Assembly (NCBI GenBank): GCA_949358305.1
Contig: OX442316.1
Location: 1,798,001-1,862,000, forward strand
Direction of reading: 5' to 3'
Source: Strigamia acuminata
Lineage: Eukaryota > Arthropoda > Chilopoda > Geophilomorpha > Linotaeniidae
DNA: 64,000 bases
Shown one piece after another: positions 34,120-46,325 of the stretch. Below the pieces are notes generated by a model. It searched no databases. It saw nothing but the letters and a program-made list of their open reading frames with translations, and was not told the DNA's origin. The position numbers and the translations under genes were made by a program. Position 1 is the stretch's first letter; every line of letters starts with the position of its first letter.

Positions 34120-36233
34120 CAAAAAGTCTGCAATACTTTAGGGCTTAAACTTTGACCTCTTATTTTGTGTCTACGGGCAAGATACAAAAAGTTGGTAATT
34201 TCACTTGTAGCGGGGTAATTTGGTATAATTACCGTATTTGCGTTTGTAAGTGGTCGATAATTGATTTTGAGAATATTCTATTGAATATTAAATGGTCGTC
34301 CTTTAAATTTTAATGATGAATAAATAATTGGTTGTCGGTGGATTTTAATGTCCGGTATGTGATGCATGCCATGTCATGCCATCCATCCTTTTAGAATACA
34401 CCGGAACTCCAACATTTTATTTTATATCAGCAAATTAAATTGCTGGAAGGAAAGAAAGAAAAAAAGATGGAACGAAAGGGAAAATGATAATTGCCTCGCT
34501 GTTCCTATGGAAACTGCAATGCTCTTGAACACTCATTTATTTCATCTCCTTGGATGATATAGCTGAGATGTCATGTTCTCCAAGCTCTCGTGTATACTCT
34601 ATTATTAAACCTAGAATGAAGATTTCGCCATTTTTATTTCCCAAGTCTGGAAATGGCACGCTTTAAAAGGATAATTTAATTCTAGCTATTTAAACTTGCT
34701 TGAAATCCCACAGTCCTTTCTTTTCTTTTCTTCTCTTCTGTTCTCAGCTGCTGTGTTTGGTGTGTGACAAAGAATGTTTTACATTACAGATAAGCCACCT
34801 GATTGCCCACATGACAAACTACCACAGTTGCAGAGTACATTCAACTGTCAATTGAAGTGCAGGCTGTCATCATTCTTCAGCTTGATATACTTGCTTTTCT
34901 TTGTTAGTTATCACTTATTTTGCTTGTAATGAATAGCAGTTCCACTTTGATTTTTCTGAATTTGATCTAGCTGCAAGAGTTCATTGGCTTTTGGTATCTA
35001 GAAGATTGAAGATGGCAAGTAATTTCTTCAACAACAATTTAATGTGACAGACAGAAGAAGTTTACTATTGGCTTTGATGTGTATTTTCAACAATGACCAG
35101 CCCTGTTATTGTCTCTTGTGCAGCTTTATAGCCATTGTCTTTATTGTTGATTGTTTACAACAATGTTAACTCTGTATTACTTGCATTTTTTTAAATTAAA
35201 TTTAACTGCTTTTAATTTGACTAGGAACACTTTGCTGAAATTTGTTGTAATAAAAATTTGCTACATTATAAATAAATTGGTGAAAACAAAAGTTTGCATT
35301 TTGATTCCATTGAAGTGGATTAATAATCTTCTATTTTGAATGTTTTTTTAAGAATCTTTTGTTCTTTCACTAAATATGTAAATCTCAATCAATCAATACA
35401 CCTTGACCAAACCAAATAAACATCATTCATTTGAAAACAAAGAAACAGGAATTTTAGCTTTTCACAATTGGAAATTCACATACCACAACAGTACATCAAA
35501 CATGGTATTAATGACATTAATGGCACTCTAAACTACAAACAGTACATCAAAACCATAGGCCTTTCAATCAAACAAACATCTTCATTCGGCAAACGATTAT
35601 AAATCCAATGTATATACAGGGCTGGACTGGGAACAAATTTAATACCGGGAAATCTCAGTACGTTGGGCCACGGGAACAAATTTAACTGTCTGTTGTCCCT
35701 AGAAACCCAAACTTTCAATCTCATCTATATTGCTGTCAGTCTGCTGGGACAGTTTGGGAAATTCTTTCCATAGCAGCAGCTAGTCAGCTACCCATCCGAC
35801 ATTGGTAAGACCACTTTTGCGTTTCCAGTCCATGATGTGAGAACTGTTGTGTTCACACAAATGCTGAAAAATGGCAATAGTTTTTTCCCGGTCCTTGATA
35901 GGTTTTTTTTATGTCTATCGACACATACCTTTCGGGTTATGTGTCTCGTCAATGTAAACCTTGTCACAGTTTTTGGTCTGCCTTGACTAAATATTATAAG
36001 AGCATGTAAAATAATGTGACAGTTAATGTAGTTGAGATTAACATAACTGACTAGTTTATTTGGATTAACTTGCAGAAAGGCAGCGTCACAATTAACTAAA
36101 GGTAACATTACGTGCATTGGAGTGAAGAAAAATCCATCGTCCCCTCAATTGTTAACCAACAAGGGGAGCAATTAGAACATTCAAAGTGGTGAAACTTAAC
36201 ATGTAATGGTAAATTTAAATTGACCAAATACCG
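34120..36233. other. Intergenic, nothing recognised
   Basis: A+T-rich. A TACCGTATTTGCG word at 34230 looks like another CCGTA terminus, but no partner end was found. Confidence 0.5.
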
Positions 36234-36330
36234 TTGTGCCTCGGGTGTAAAAATAGCATTGTGCCTCGGGTGTAAAAATAGCATTGTGCCTCGGGTGTAA
36301 AAGTACCATTATGCCTTGGGTGTATAAGTG
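36234..36330 (+). repeat. 25-bp tandem repeat, four copies
   Basis: Unit GTGCCTCGGGTGTAAAAATA plus GCATT; the last copy is diverged. Confidence 0.9.
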
Positions 36331-37235
36331 TCTTGGTTGTGTGACAGTAACTTGACAGTCTCCGACATTATTAAGCCATACCATAAAGTCGGGTGACTAT
36401 GGCAGGTGAATATGGCCAAAAATGAAAATTGTAGAAAAAAATTTCCTCACTTTCTGCTGGGCCATTTATTAGTTAGTTATTATTTTTAACTAATAAGTCA
36501 TGGTTTCAGCTTGCTTAAAAAAATTATTCCACAATTTTGTAATTAATTTAAAAAAATCTACACACATTTTAAGCATGTAATGTAAAAATAGTGAAAAATG
36601 AGGCCTGAAAAAAGATGTCTAAGGTATTGCAATACAGCTTGTTGCTTAGTAAAATTTGATTCTCTACCGTCAAGTCGTATTATCGTCTATTGTGAAATTT
36701 AATTCATGATTAAATTCCATTGGAGAGCAGAAAGTTTAGAGGACTTTATATATTTACCATTAAGTGTATGACAAATGAATGCTTTTTTCAACAAACAGCT
36801 TTAAGTTTAAAACATATCAGCCAGCATTTATTATGTACATCACATCAGAATCAAATCTTTGCAGAGCAAACAGGATTTATGCAGTGGATGAAAACGCATT
36901 TCTGCAAGAAATTGCTGTCTACCCTACACAAATAATCAAGTTTTATTCAGTTCGTGATTCCAATATTTCTGGAATGTAACTGTTTCAACTTGAAGTTAAT
37001 GGATTTTCCACACTATTTTGCTGACAGCATCTAAACACAGTCACGAATCATAATTTTGTGTTGGTATTCAGCTCTGCATATCGAAATCTGTTGTTTGGAA
37101 TATCTATGCGCAGTCACGTTTGCATTTTGAATTGATACAATGGAGAATAATTTCATTGAAAATGATTGGTTAACAGTGTTGGAAAATAACTGTGTAAGAA
37201 TCTTTTAACACAGTTTCTGGCAGGGAATTTTTCAG

Positions 37236-37440
37236 CAAGCTCCTTCAATCCTCAAACGACAAATTGACTTAATCGGCTGAAATGACGTTTTTTACATCAT
37301 ATCTCTGATAAGTCAACTTGAAAGAATTCAAATAAGAGGATTAAGATTGAGTGAAATTACTTATTTGACTCATAGAAGTAACTTATCTCTTCTGCACATG
37401 AAATTGGCTTTTTTACCACATCTTGTTAGTTCACTTCTGT
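37236..37440 (-). repeat. Dispersed repeat family R1, copy 2 (inverted)
   Basis: The reverse complement aligns by eye with 17285-17525 and with the half at 61698-61815, including TCAAGTTGACTTATCAGAGA. Confidence 0.65.
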
Positions 37441-37454
37441 TTTAGTGAATTCAA

Positions 37455-37754
37455 TCGTATTAACCCGCTTTATGCGGCATGCCGCTGTCAGGATCGGCGC
37501 AATGGGTGGCATATTTCTAGGGGCGGCATCTGTGGGCCCACAAACCGATTTTTTACAACAAAAAAAAATTTTATTATTCAAAAGGACGGCATATGCCTTG
37601 CTCGCCTCATGTGGAAATAAGCTTATGTTTGGCATCGGCCCTGGCCGCTGTATAGCAGGTTTTTACCGGCATTTTAGCGGCATTCGTAAGAGAAATTTCC
37701 AAAAGTTGGTCATTTTTCTTTTAGTAGCAGGCCGCTTAAAGCAAGATAGTACGG
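37455..37754. mobile_element. CCGTA-type MITE family C, copy 2
   Basis: Right end TACGG followed by TA (37755-37756); read on the other strand it is CCGTACTATCTTGCTTTAAG then CGGCC. Left end TCGTATTAACCCGCTTTATG then CGGCATGCC. The interior is rich in GGCAT and GCGGC words. Confidence 0.6.
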
Positions 37755-39465
37755 TAAACATTTTCCCTTATATTTACAATCCTAATGGAAGTTTTTGTAA
37801 GAAAAAGTGTCTGCCACAAACTCTGTAATTTGTATTCCTGGGTATTGTAAAAAAAAATAACTTGAAGTTCTTCTTGTGAAAAGTTGTCTACACATTATGT
37901 GAGGTCTCTTGATTGTCCAATTTATTTCACATACCAAAATACAGATCCAGTCATTTGTTGGGTATCCTTCACTTTAGCTCTTGTTACTTTCTTTGTACTT
38001 TTACTGATGCTTGGCTATTTGTCCTTTACTGCTTTCACTGCTTCATTTGATTTTTTTTTGGTTTTCTTTTCTCATTCTCAATACACTGAGCTTCTCTTTT
38101 TGGTCTCTTCCCTTTACATTAGACTCAATGTGTTTCTTGTTCACCCCATTAGTTTGGATGACCAACCCTCATGGATAATTACAATATATATTCTTATAGT
38201 GACCATAAACCCTGTGTTTAGTACATTTGCACAGATAATTACATCAGCCAATACATTTGTTAGCATAAACATTGAAATGTGTTGAATACAATATTTTTAG
38301 TGTGATTGTCAGTAGTTGAGTTGGAAATCAGATTTATCTTATTTTTCTTATTTCGATAGACCTCGACTTCGACTTCCTTATCCTGCCTAATACAATGCAA
38401 ATAAATAGAGATGTCACAAATTGGCTGATGGGATTAAATAGGAATTTGGGTAGGGGCAACCCAATGCTGGCCTCAGAATTCGTCTTCAAGGTCATCTTCA
38501 AGGTTATTCATCTGGCAACTTTTAAACTATTAGAAATGCAGAAAAATTTTCAATTACAAAGATGTACAGCACCATCAAATTAGTCTAAAAACATTAATTT
38601 TGTTTGAATTAATTGATTAGTTTCCAAAGAAATATTAAAAATGTAAGAGTTCTTCGAGGATAAAATCGGAGTTCTGGAGAAAATCCATCTGGAAAGTCAC
38701 TGAAGAAAAGTGTGTAGATAAAACTGGCAGTGATTGTTGTTGTCCCGAGAGGAAAATGATAGCGAAGAAAAAGAAAAATCGAAATGGGAAACGTTCTTCG
38801 AGCGCTTTTTGGCGCCTTCCGTTTGAAGCGTCTGTTCGGCATCTTTCGCTATCCTTGAGATCAATGTACACGGCTCTGAAGTAGTTTTCCATTTTTGTTT
38901 TGCTTCAAATTTTAATAATTGATTTAGCCCGAAAACTTTTCAAACTCTATTTCATTGTTTGTTAGTTTTATCACCAGGTGGCGCTCTCTCATGGAGAAAC
39001 ATGACATTTCAAAATCTATATTCTTTTTTTATTAGGTTACTTCGAAGTTACAAAAATCAGAAAAGGTTTTATTTCCGGTCAATATTTGTGGTGTGTGTAT
39101 TTCTATTGTGATTCACAGTCTTCGCTGTTAAACGAAACCCAGTTTTGTGTCTGGCAAGCCGGAATCCGATGTTGGCCTAAATGAATGCATCGGCCAGGAA
39201 TTTTCTGCACCTAAAACAAAAAAATTTTGTCATTATATTGTTTCACGTAAGTATGCGCCGTAGTGTAAACCAGCCAACTATATGGCGCATTTTGACTTGT
39301 TTGATTCATAAAATCGCCATTAGGGTGCGAACAATTCAATGACAGGTTAAATGCATCATCAGCTAGAACAGGTCATTTTAAGCGCTGTAGACTAGAAAGC
39401 AGTGGCGCCATCTGTATTTCAAAGTTGGCGTGAACTAGGGTGCTTTTGTGCTAATTCATCTGATT

Positions 39466-39502
39466 CATCAGATGAATTCTGATGAATTCTGATGAATTCT
39501 GA
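39466..39502 (+). repeat. Short ATGAATTCTG tandem repeat
   Basis: About three to four copies of GATGAATTCT preceded by the related CATCTGATTCATCA. Confidence 0.8.
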
Positions 39503-39840
39503 AACCTTCTTAACATAATAGCACAAAACTCTTAAGTTTAGTCAGTTCTTCTCGAGACTCAAACCTGGGCTGTCCGAAACCATCTCCGAAATAAACTCAA
39601 AAATTATTCCAACTTCTGACTTACAGTTTGTTATTTTGTACCTTTGATTTAGTTTACATGTAACAACTGCGGTCATAAATATGGTCACCTCCTCTCTCTT
39701 CATAATTGAGAAAGCGACAAATTTTATGACTGCGATTGTACATTCTTTGTAAATGTACATCATTTGGGAGTAACATAATACAATATTGGAATAATTTAAA
39801 ATGTCATCAAGGAGTGCCAAAAACCTATCTCTGGACTTAC

Positions 39841-40005
39841 CACTTGGACTTCGACATGACAGTCAGCACTCTTTATAGGAGCCGGTGTAAAGCGCTCCCA
39901 ATTTCCACTTGCAATCACTTCTTTGAGGGCAGCGCTAATGTCTCTACTATTGGCCGGCTTTTCTGAATTTATTCCACCAAGAAAATTGTTGTGATTGGAT
40001 TGTTG
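39841..40005 (-). CDS. Small secreted protein, second exon
   Basis: Acceptor CATTTACAG then 55 codons in phase 0 with the first exon, ending CAAGTG/GTAAGT. It encodes an Asn/Ser-rich start, a helical-looking RDISAALKEVIASGNWERF, and ends DCHVEVQV, with the only Cys of the exon near the junction. At least one further exon is expected to the left; none was convincing. A Cys next to an exon end would suit a disulfide-rich peptide or cystine-knot hormone, but that is a guess. Confidence 0.5.
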
Positions 40006-40065
40006 CTGTAAATGCATTACCATTAGTGCAGTGGGTAACATATAAATGTAATTTCTTTTCCTTAC

Positions 40066-40173
40066 CTCAATAGAGTCCGCAGTTTCATCAACATCCGACG
40101 ATTGCAGGACATTACATGCAGCACTAGCCAAAAGCAACCAAAGGAAAAGTGGAAGTACATGTGTTCTCTTCAT
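40066..40173 (-). CDS. Small secreted protein, first coding exon with signal peptide
   Basis: ATG at 40173 gives MKRTHVLPLFLWLLLASAAC, a textbook signal peptide (an in-frame ATG at 40203 would add ten residues before it). It then runs to SIE at a donor GAG/GTAAGG. A TATA box and Inr lie 45-80 bp upstream of this ATG. The promoter, signal peptide and two in-phase splice junctions together support a real gene for a short secreted product. Not recognised. Confidence 0.55.
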
Positions 40174-40214
40174 TCTTCTCTTGTGCTTGAAATGATACTT
40201 CACTGTGCAGTGAG

Positions 40215-40252
40215 TGACTGTGATCTAGTGTTCTTGCACAGGGGTATTTATA
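40215..40252 (-). promoter_or_regulatory. TATA/Inr core promoter of the small secreted protein gene
   Basis: On the minus strand CTATAAATACC (TATAAATA at 40252-40245) is followed about 30 bp later by GATCACAGTCAC, an initiator-like match. Spacing is canonical for arthropod TATA promoters. Confidence 0.55.
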
Positions 40253-40821
40253 GGAGGACTGGCAAACATTATTAATTGCTTTTGGCAAATAAGTGTAAGA
40301 GGTCACACTGGTAGGTTTCTTTAGTTCATTTGATGAGATTTTGTTTCATTAAAAAGAAGGCAGAGAATGAAAAAGTTGGAGAAATTTAATAGAAATTGAT
40401 TTTTCACTCCAGGTTAAACAAAATTGATTTTACTTTGGCATTATTGGAAATGTTTGTTGTGAAGAAATTAAATCTATTTGATATTCAGCAGGTTGGATAA
40501 TGCAGAAAAAGATTTTTTTTCAAAGCAATGAGAAGCCGGTGGAAGTCAATGGTTGAGAAATAACACAGGAAATTAATTCTTGTCTAGACAAATTAATCAC
40601 ACATGGTGCTAATTACTTTTATACTGTTGCATGTGTGATTAAAATCTTCACAATTAAAAAAATATACATTACCGTATGTGAGAATGGGAAAATTTAGATC
40701 ACGAATACCATATTTCTGTGAGGTGCACTTATTATTACTCCGTATTATTTATTCGTGCGCACTCCAATGGAGTAAAAATACAAGGAGATAAGGAAAAATA
40801 CAGGTAGAAAGTTACAAAACC

Positions 40822-41068
40822 TCAAAGGAGGACAAAATTATACAGAATTTTGCAATTTAAATACATGATGATGTAGCGACGAAGAAAATGACGACAATGA
40901 GTCAGACAGGTAGCTGACGCACAGTCAAATAGAGAGGAACGCAGCTCAAACGGTAGGTCATTCCATGATGAGAAACAGCGGTACGGGTATGACTTGGCCA
41001 GGTACAACGAAATGTGCGAGGCAGGTTCAAACTTGTGTCTGTGGGCGGAGCGAATGCGTAGTAACTAC
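40822..41068 (-). pseudogene. 3' end of a 5'-truncated non-LTR retrotransposon
   Basis: The minus frame reads RIRSAHRHKFEPASHISLY, then CFSSWNDLPFELRSS and a basic end HFLRRYI, the pattern at the C-terminus of many LINE reverse transcriptases (R-R-H-F then WN-LP then L---L). The frame meets a stop upstream near 41070 and no RT core is present. A TAA-rich tail (minus strand, below 40760) may be its 3' end. Confidence 0.5.
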
Positions 41069-41506
41069 CATTAAACATCAGTGGCGTAGCTCTTGCAGCC
41101 TTTTTCAGGACGGATCATGAAAAAATTTTTAAAAACTTTTTATTTATTTATTTTTTTTATAAAACCGAAGCTCCTGATTCTGAGTGCTACTAAAAAGATC
41201 GGAGGAAGGGGGCGCCATTTAGGGCAGTGTAACTGATGCGGCCGCATTGGGCCCATCAGTTGGCCAAAAGATATTAAAATAGTTTTACGTCTAGAAAGGC
41301 CCGCAATGGGCCCGCCAACGTGGTACAGATTGGGCCCCATGACGAGTTCCACTCGGAGTTCCATTTGCTTAGTTATACTCTTGAGAATCGACACCAGGTG
41401 TCACTAGACGAAAACCCGCCTCGCCTCGCTTCCTTCTGATAAGATAGCCAGACACGAGACATTTATTAGCATACCCGAAAGACCTTGTACTCAATCAACC
41501 GCGACA

Positions 41507-43188
41507 ATGGCAACTGCTTTTGCAACTTACGGGCGCAGTTTCTGCCTAATTTCTGGCGCGAGCCGTGGATTCGGGCGCGGGTTAGCCATTAAATTAGCGG
41601 ACAGACTGGAACCTGATTCAGTACTCTTCTTGGTCGCTAGAAGCGGTCAGGATCTGGCGGACGTGAAGCGGATAATCGACGAAAAGAGGCGTAATATCAA
41701 GGTAGTTATCGCCTCGTTGGATCTGAAAAACGCCAACCACGAGGCGTTTAAAGCCGCGATCAAATCGGCGCTGCAAGAATGCGGCGCCAGCGCGGAGCAG
41801 TTCAACACGGCCTTGGTGATCCACAATGCGGGCGCACTGGGGAATATCTCCAGTACCACACTGGATGTGGTTGACGTCAATGAATTGCGCAGTTACTACG
41901 AGTTGAATTTGTTTTCGACTATTCTTTTGAATTCGGCTTTTTTCAAAATATTTCCGCCTGCATCGTTGGCGAAGCAGGTGGTTATTAATTTGTCGTCGGA
42001 AGCGGCTGTGACACCTTTTAAAACATGGAGCTATTACTCTGCAGGTAAATATTTGATTAAATAGATCGATAAGTTGATGGTTTGGTTGCTGTGTGGGCAG
42101 TGCTGCCAGCTAGTGGTGGAATGATGCAGCTGGAAAGGATGTGTGGTTGTGGGGTATTGATCAGAAATGCAAATATCTTGAGAATGAAAGCTCGGATCGT
42201 CAAAAACTAAACACCAAAAGAAATATAACAATAGAAACATTGATTAAACAATACTGCCCACAACTAACGATTAATATAGATTTATACAGTAATTTAAATG
42301 TGAATACAGTTTTTTGAGACACTGTAGGTTTTTCATATTTAGACAACAGATGGCGAAATGGTCTTTATTGTGCATATTTACAGTCAACTACAAATATAAA
42401 CACTGATTAAAAATGAAAAAGCCCATGCGATTACGGAAAAAATTTCAATAAACCCAAATTTATTAGGACATTGGAATATTAAATTATTTCTTAAAAGTAG
42501 AACTAGCTGTCGTTTTTTAATAATTTTACAAACTTATCGGTAGTTTTAGCGATAAGAATCCAATTTAAAAAAGGTAGCGGTAGCTCTCGTAATAGAAAAA
42601 AAAGTAAATTTATGAAAAGTATCGATAGTTTCAGCGATAAAATCAAATTAAAATTAAAAATTCAGTTTCTTCTACTGAATGTATTGGACCATTAGTTCCC
42701 TGCAAAGTTGATGCCTATAATAGCTATTGGTCCATTAAGCGGAAACTCGGGCAACCTTGATGTTGGCAAGATTTCTCTGTGAAACTTGATCCAATTTCTA
42801 TTTACCAAAAAACTATTACTGTATTTTTTTTTCTTTTAAGGAAAAGCAGCAAGAGATATGTTCTTTAGAGTAATGGGTGCAGAGTTTCCTCAGATTCGTA
42901 TACTAAATTACAGCCCTGGTCCCATGAAGACTGAAATGATGGTTAAAGCCCGCGGAGAGACGTTAGATGCAGAGTTACGGCAGCGATTAGAAAGTAGGCC
43001 TATATCATGAAATATTAAACTCAACTTGAATTTACTCATTTATTTATTTATTTATTTTGTTTATAGATTTTGTAGTAGATGATAAACTCATTGAAGTGGA
43101 TTACTCAGTTGACAGGCTTTTTTTAATTTTGGAAGCTGATAAATTCAAGTCTGGGGATCGGGTTTCCGTTAGAGACCCTTTACCTTAA
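41507..43188 (+). CDS. SPR: Sepiapterin reductase-like short-chain dehydrogenase (three exons)
   Basis: Expected to reduce sepiapterin or 6-pyruvoyl-tetrahydropterin with NADPH in tetrahydrobiopterin synthesis, in the cytosol. Exons are 41507-42044, 42841-42993 and 43067-43188, all junctions phase 1, giving 270 residues (family about 260). Visible: Rossmann motif SGASRGFGRG (residues 16-25), NAG (IHNAGALG), catalytic Ser (INLSSEAA), catalytic Tyr-x3-Lys (YSAGK, split by intron 1; Tyr177 and Lys181), PGPMKTEM after the active site, and a C-terminal SGDRV-like strand followed by TAA. Intron borders are CAG/GTAAAT...TTTTAAG, AAA/GTAGGC...TTTATAG. The start is the first ATG (GCGACAATGG). Other classical dehydrogenases of this subfamily are possible, but the ARSGQDL and long helix insert favour sepiapterin reductase. 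Confidence 0.88.
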
Positions 43189-43377
43189 CTACAACTACAA
43201 CCCACGCCATCTTTAGTCAAGGAAGTGGTAATGCAGATATGCACATAATTCGACTAGGAATACGGACCAAGATGCACACAAAGATAGAATATAATTATTT
43301 TTTGACCGAAATGTATTTTTAGATGATGTTTTTGGGTTTTGGTGTTTAAACGGCAATGAAAGACAGAAATATCGGAT

Positions 43378-43383
43378 AATAAA
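43378..43383 (+). terminator. AATAAA polyadenylation signal of the SPR-like gene
   Basis: AATAAA 190 bp after the stop codon, in GGATAATAAAGAC, followed by a T-rich stretch at 43407-43416. Confidence 0.6.
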
Positions 43384-43399
43384 GACAAATATTTTCTTC

Positions 43400-45186
43400 T
43401 GCGTGTTTTTTTTTTTAAATTTGTTATTTATTGGGATTTATATCATTTTACAAGAATGTAGGAGTACGTGTTTTTGTTGGAGGACCCAAAATTCATTTTT
43501 AGGACTCCATAGATTTCTTTTTTCGGATGTTGAGGGTGACCGATCCTATGCGGTGGCAATAAAACACAATTATTATTATCATTATTATAATGACCACTGT
43601 TTGTATTATATTGTTGGATTGTGCATGACAGTGTCCAATTCTATAGTGGAATTAGATAATCATCAACATCCTTGTTGGAAACCTTTTTCTGTCCACTATT
43701 TTATCGAACTCGCAGAGTTAAGTGGATTTTTATTAACACTGAAAGTGCATTTTATATGGGGCATTAAATTACTGGAAAATTGGTTATCAAAAATTTATTA
43801 AAGTCTGCAATGTTGCCACCAGAGTGAGCAATACCAATAACAACAACTGTTTTGATTTAATTTCTTTTTTAACCCATTTAAATGACAAGTTAATTGCAGT
43901 GTTAAATGCAATCTGCATAAAGTGATTGACCTATTAAAGCATTAAATGAATCAGGAGTATCCAAAAACATTGTGCTTTGTTGTTGCAAATTAAACCTAAT
44001 GTGAAATTCCTCCATTATACAAATAAGAGGCATAACAGCCGACTTCCTTTCATGTGGCTCGAATTACAATGAATAGATTTCCCGCCTTTTTTTTTTTACA
44101 GTAAATTACACAATGACCTTGTTCCAGTCCAATAAAGAACAAACCAGGAAAGAAAAAAAATGAAAGTGGAACCAATTGAAATTGACACCTAGTTCTGACA
44201 TTTTGCACCACCAGTGGTTTTGTAATAAGTGTTTACTTAAACTGTCATCATAGAGTCGTAAATTGATGACAGAAATATAAAAATTTTAATACATTTTTGG
44301 ATTTGCCAAAATGTTTGTTGGTTATGACAGCTGCAAGTGACAGGCCACTGATTTGATTATGTAGGCAGTGGTTTATAGATTCCCTGCATTGCATTACCAG
44401 CAGGTGTTGAACAGGTGATAAAAATAGTTGTTTAGGAATGTTAAGATATCCAGGACACTTGAAAAAAAATCAAATTAAAATTTTTTCATTGTTTCATTCA
44501 TAAAATTTCCATTTTTTTAAAAATATAAACAACAAATAATTTTATTTTAAATAAAATAACTTCAATTCTGATTTTTTTTTTAATTAATCACAAAAAATTC
44601 ATTAATTTTCACCAATTTAATTTATTTCCGGCCAAAACAATGTATAAACAATGCTAATTTTATAAATTTGATTAATTAATTCATAAAATATAATTTTTTT
44701 TAAACAATAAAAATAAAATAATTCTTAAAAAATATTATTTTTAAATTATTATTATTTTTTTTTTACTAATTTCCAGTCATTTTATTTCTTCGCAGATAAA
44801 ACGCAAAAATAAACAGGAAAATAATAGCCATTTTGTAACACTAACAAATATGTGATTGTTTAATGTTTCCCATATATCCCTCTGTTGCTACACAGTAGAG
44901 TCGGCGCGGTCGATTCCAGCACGGGTAGCGCCAGTGCGGACAAATGAGAGTAGAGAAGATCAATGCAAGACAGGAGAAGCCTTGAATCCGGCAAGCAGCG
45001 ACTGCGCTGTCATGTCTGTTCCACGTGCTTAACCAAAAAGATTTTTTCACACACTCGCCGCGAACAAAAACCGAGGAACTCTCGCCACCCATGAAACTAC
45101 ACTCGGAATAAGAAAAAACCCACTCAACAAGGCCCACTCGACTCACTTCCGCCGACCAGTCGCTGCTACCAGACCCTGGTCTCGTT
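43400..45186. other. Intergenic, very A+T-rich
   Basis: 44440-44790 is almost pure A+T with homopolymer runs. From 44850 the sequence becomes more G+C-rich and probably forms the promoter and 5'-UTR of the signal-peptide exon at 45187. No gene seen before that. Confidence 0.55.
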
Positions 45187-45261
45187 ATGGCGGCAGCGAT
45201 GACAAATCAGCGATGGCTCCTTCTTCTCTCCATACAATTCACCTTTTTCTATCAACTTCGT
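45187..45261 (+). CDS. First coding exon with signal peptide, rest of gene not found
   Basis: ATG in a good context (GTTATGG) encodes MAAAMTNQRWLLLLSIQFTF then FYQLR and a strong donor CTTCGTG/GTAAGT at 45262, phase 1. It sits at the downstream edge of a G+C-richer 5' region. A signal-peptide exon cut at a phase-1 donor is typical of secreted or single-pass membrane proteins with a large first intron. If real, the following intron would contain the MITEs and retrotransposon 2. Confidence 0.55.
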
Positions 45262-46089
45262 GGTAAGTTTTGACTGATATGTGTTTTAGTAAGGCGCCTA
45301 CGCATTGTCCGATGTACGGAAGCCGTGGAACAGCTGTGAACAGCTGTGGATTAGGTCTATTGTATAATTGTCACATCCTGCAGCTAGTTTCACCCTTGTT
45401 GTAAGGGTGGGGTAAGGAAACAGGGTTAGACACATGTTTTTTCATATTCAAGGACTTACTAATGGGAAATATGCAGCAATTTGTTGGGTTGGGGATGTAT
45501 AAATAGCTTCGTATATCTGCTTTAAAGAGAAAATGTTATTTTTTTTTTAAAGGTGAACTGATTTTTTGTTTGTGATATTAAAAATGTATATTAAATGAGG
45601 TTTGATTGGGTAATTAGGTAAGTGGTACAGTTTGTTTGTGTTAAAGATGTTGGTTTTGTTTGTTTTTGGTGAAAGAATTGAGAAATGTTTGATTTTTTGG
45701 TTTTTGTTGATTTTTTTGGTGTTTTTGGTTTGTTTATTTTATGTGGAAATGAGTACTTGGACATTATTGAGACAAAAGATGATGTGAGATAATGGAAAAC
45801 CTGATTCCCAGAGGATAAGAATGGAAATGAAAGTGGTGTTATGAGATATGCATGTCATATTTGTCTGCATGTATTGCTAATCTCATCCTGGAAACGGACT
45901 GGAAATGGACAATTTGTCTTGTGTTTTTGGTATAATTCAATCTGATAGCTATCTGGTGTCATTCGAGTTCAAACGTTGAAGATGACCATAAGGTGCTCAC
46001 AAAAATGTTATCACGGTATTAAAATCCCCCATTTTTTTTCTAAAAAAACACCATTAAAAGGTGTATATTTGTTATTACTAAGTCATATA

Positions 46090-46325
46090 CCGTATTTCCA
46101 TGATTAAGAATCGCGCTTGGTCACTGTAAAATTACTTAATTTATTTGAGACAACAAAATCCTAAAGTTATCTTTAACGTAAAAGAAATTGACAAAAGTAA
46201 AACAAATTCAAAACGAAACACTGCTTTTGACCACAACTATAATTACGAGTCGCCCTTGAATTTTAGAAGCGATCAAGAACGGCGATTTGAATTAAAAGCT
46301 GCGGTTATTAATTGCGGAAATACGG
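46090..46325. mobile_element. CCGTA-type MITE family B
   Basis: TA at 46088-46089 and 46326-46327. Ends are CCGTATTTCCATGATTAAGA and (other strand) CCGTATTTCCGCAATTAATA. 236 bp, no transposase. Confidence 0.75.

Noticed and set aside
37884-38285. 133-codon hydrophobic plus-strand frame resembling a membrane protein
   Set aside because: No ATG at its start, T-rich DNA gives Phe/Leu/Ile by chance, and there are no family motifs or splice context.
38639-38890. Overlapping plus and minus frames with coding-like composition (plus contains a CCC cluster, minus begins MENYFRAVYIDLKD)
   Set aside because: Both strands look equally plausible and neither has a firm splice junction, so I could not choose; left unannotated.
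39600-39700. Possible third exon of the small secreted protein gene
   Set aside because: The acceptor-like GACCGCAG gives a stop after five codons in the required phase, so it adds no support.
43403-43801. 132-codon frame after the SPR-like gene
   Set aside because: Begins at GTG directly after the polyadenylation signal, Tyr/His/Phe-rich from A+T sequence, no domain.
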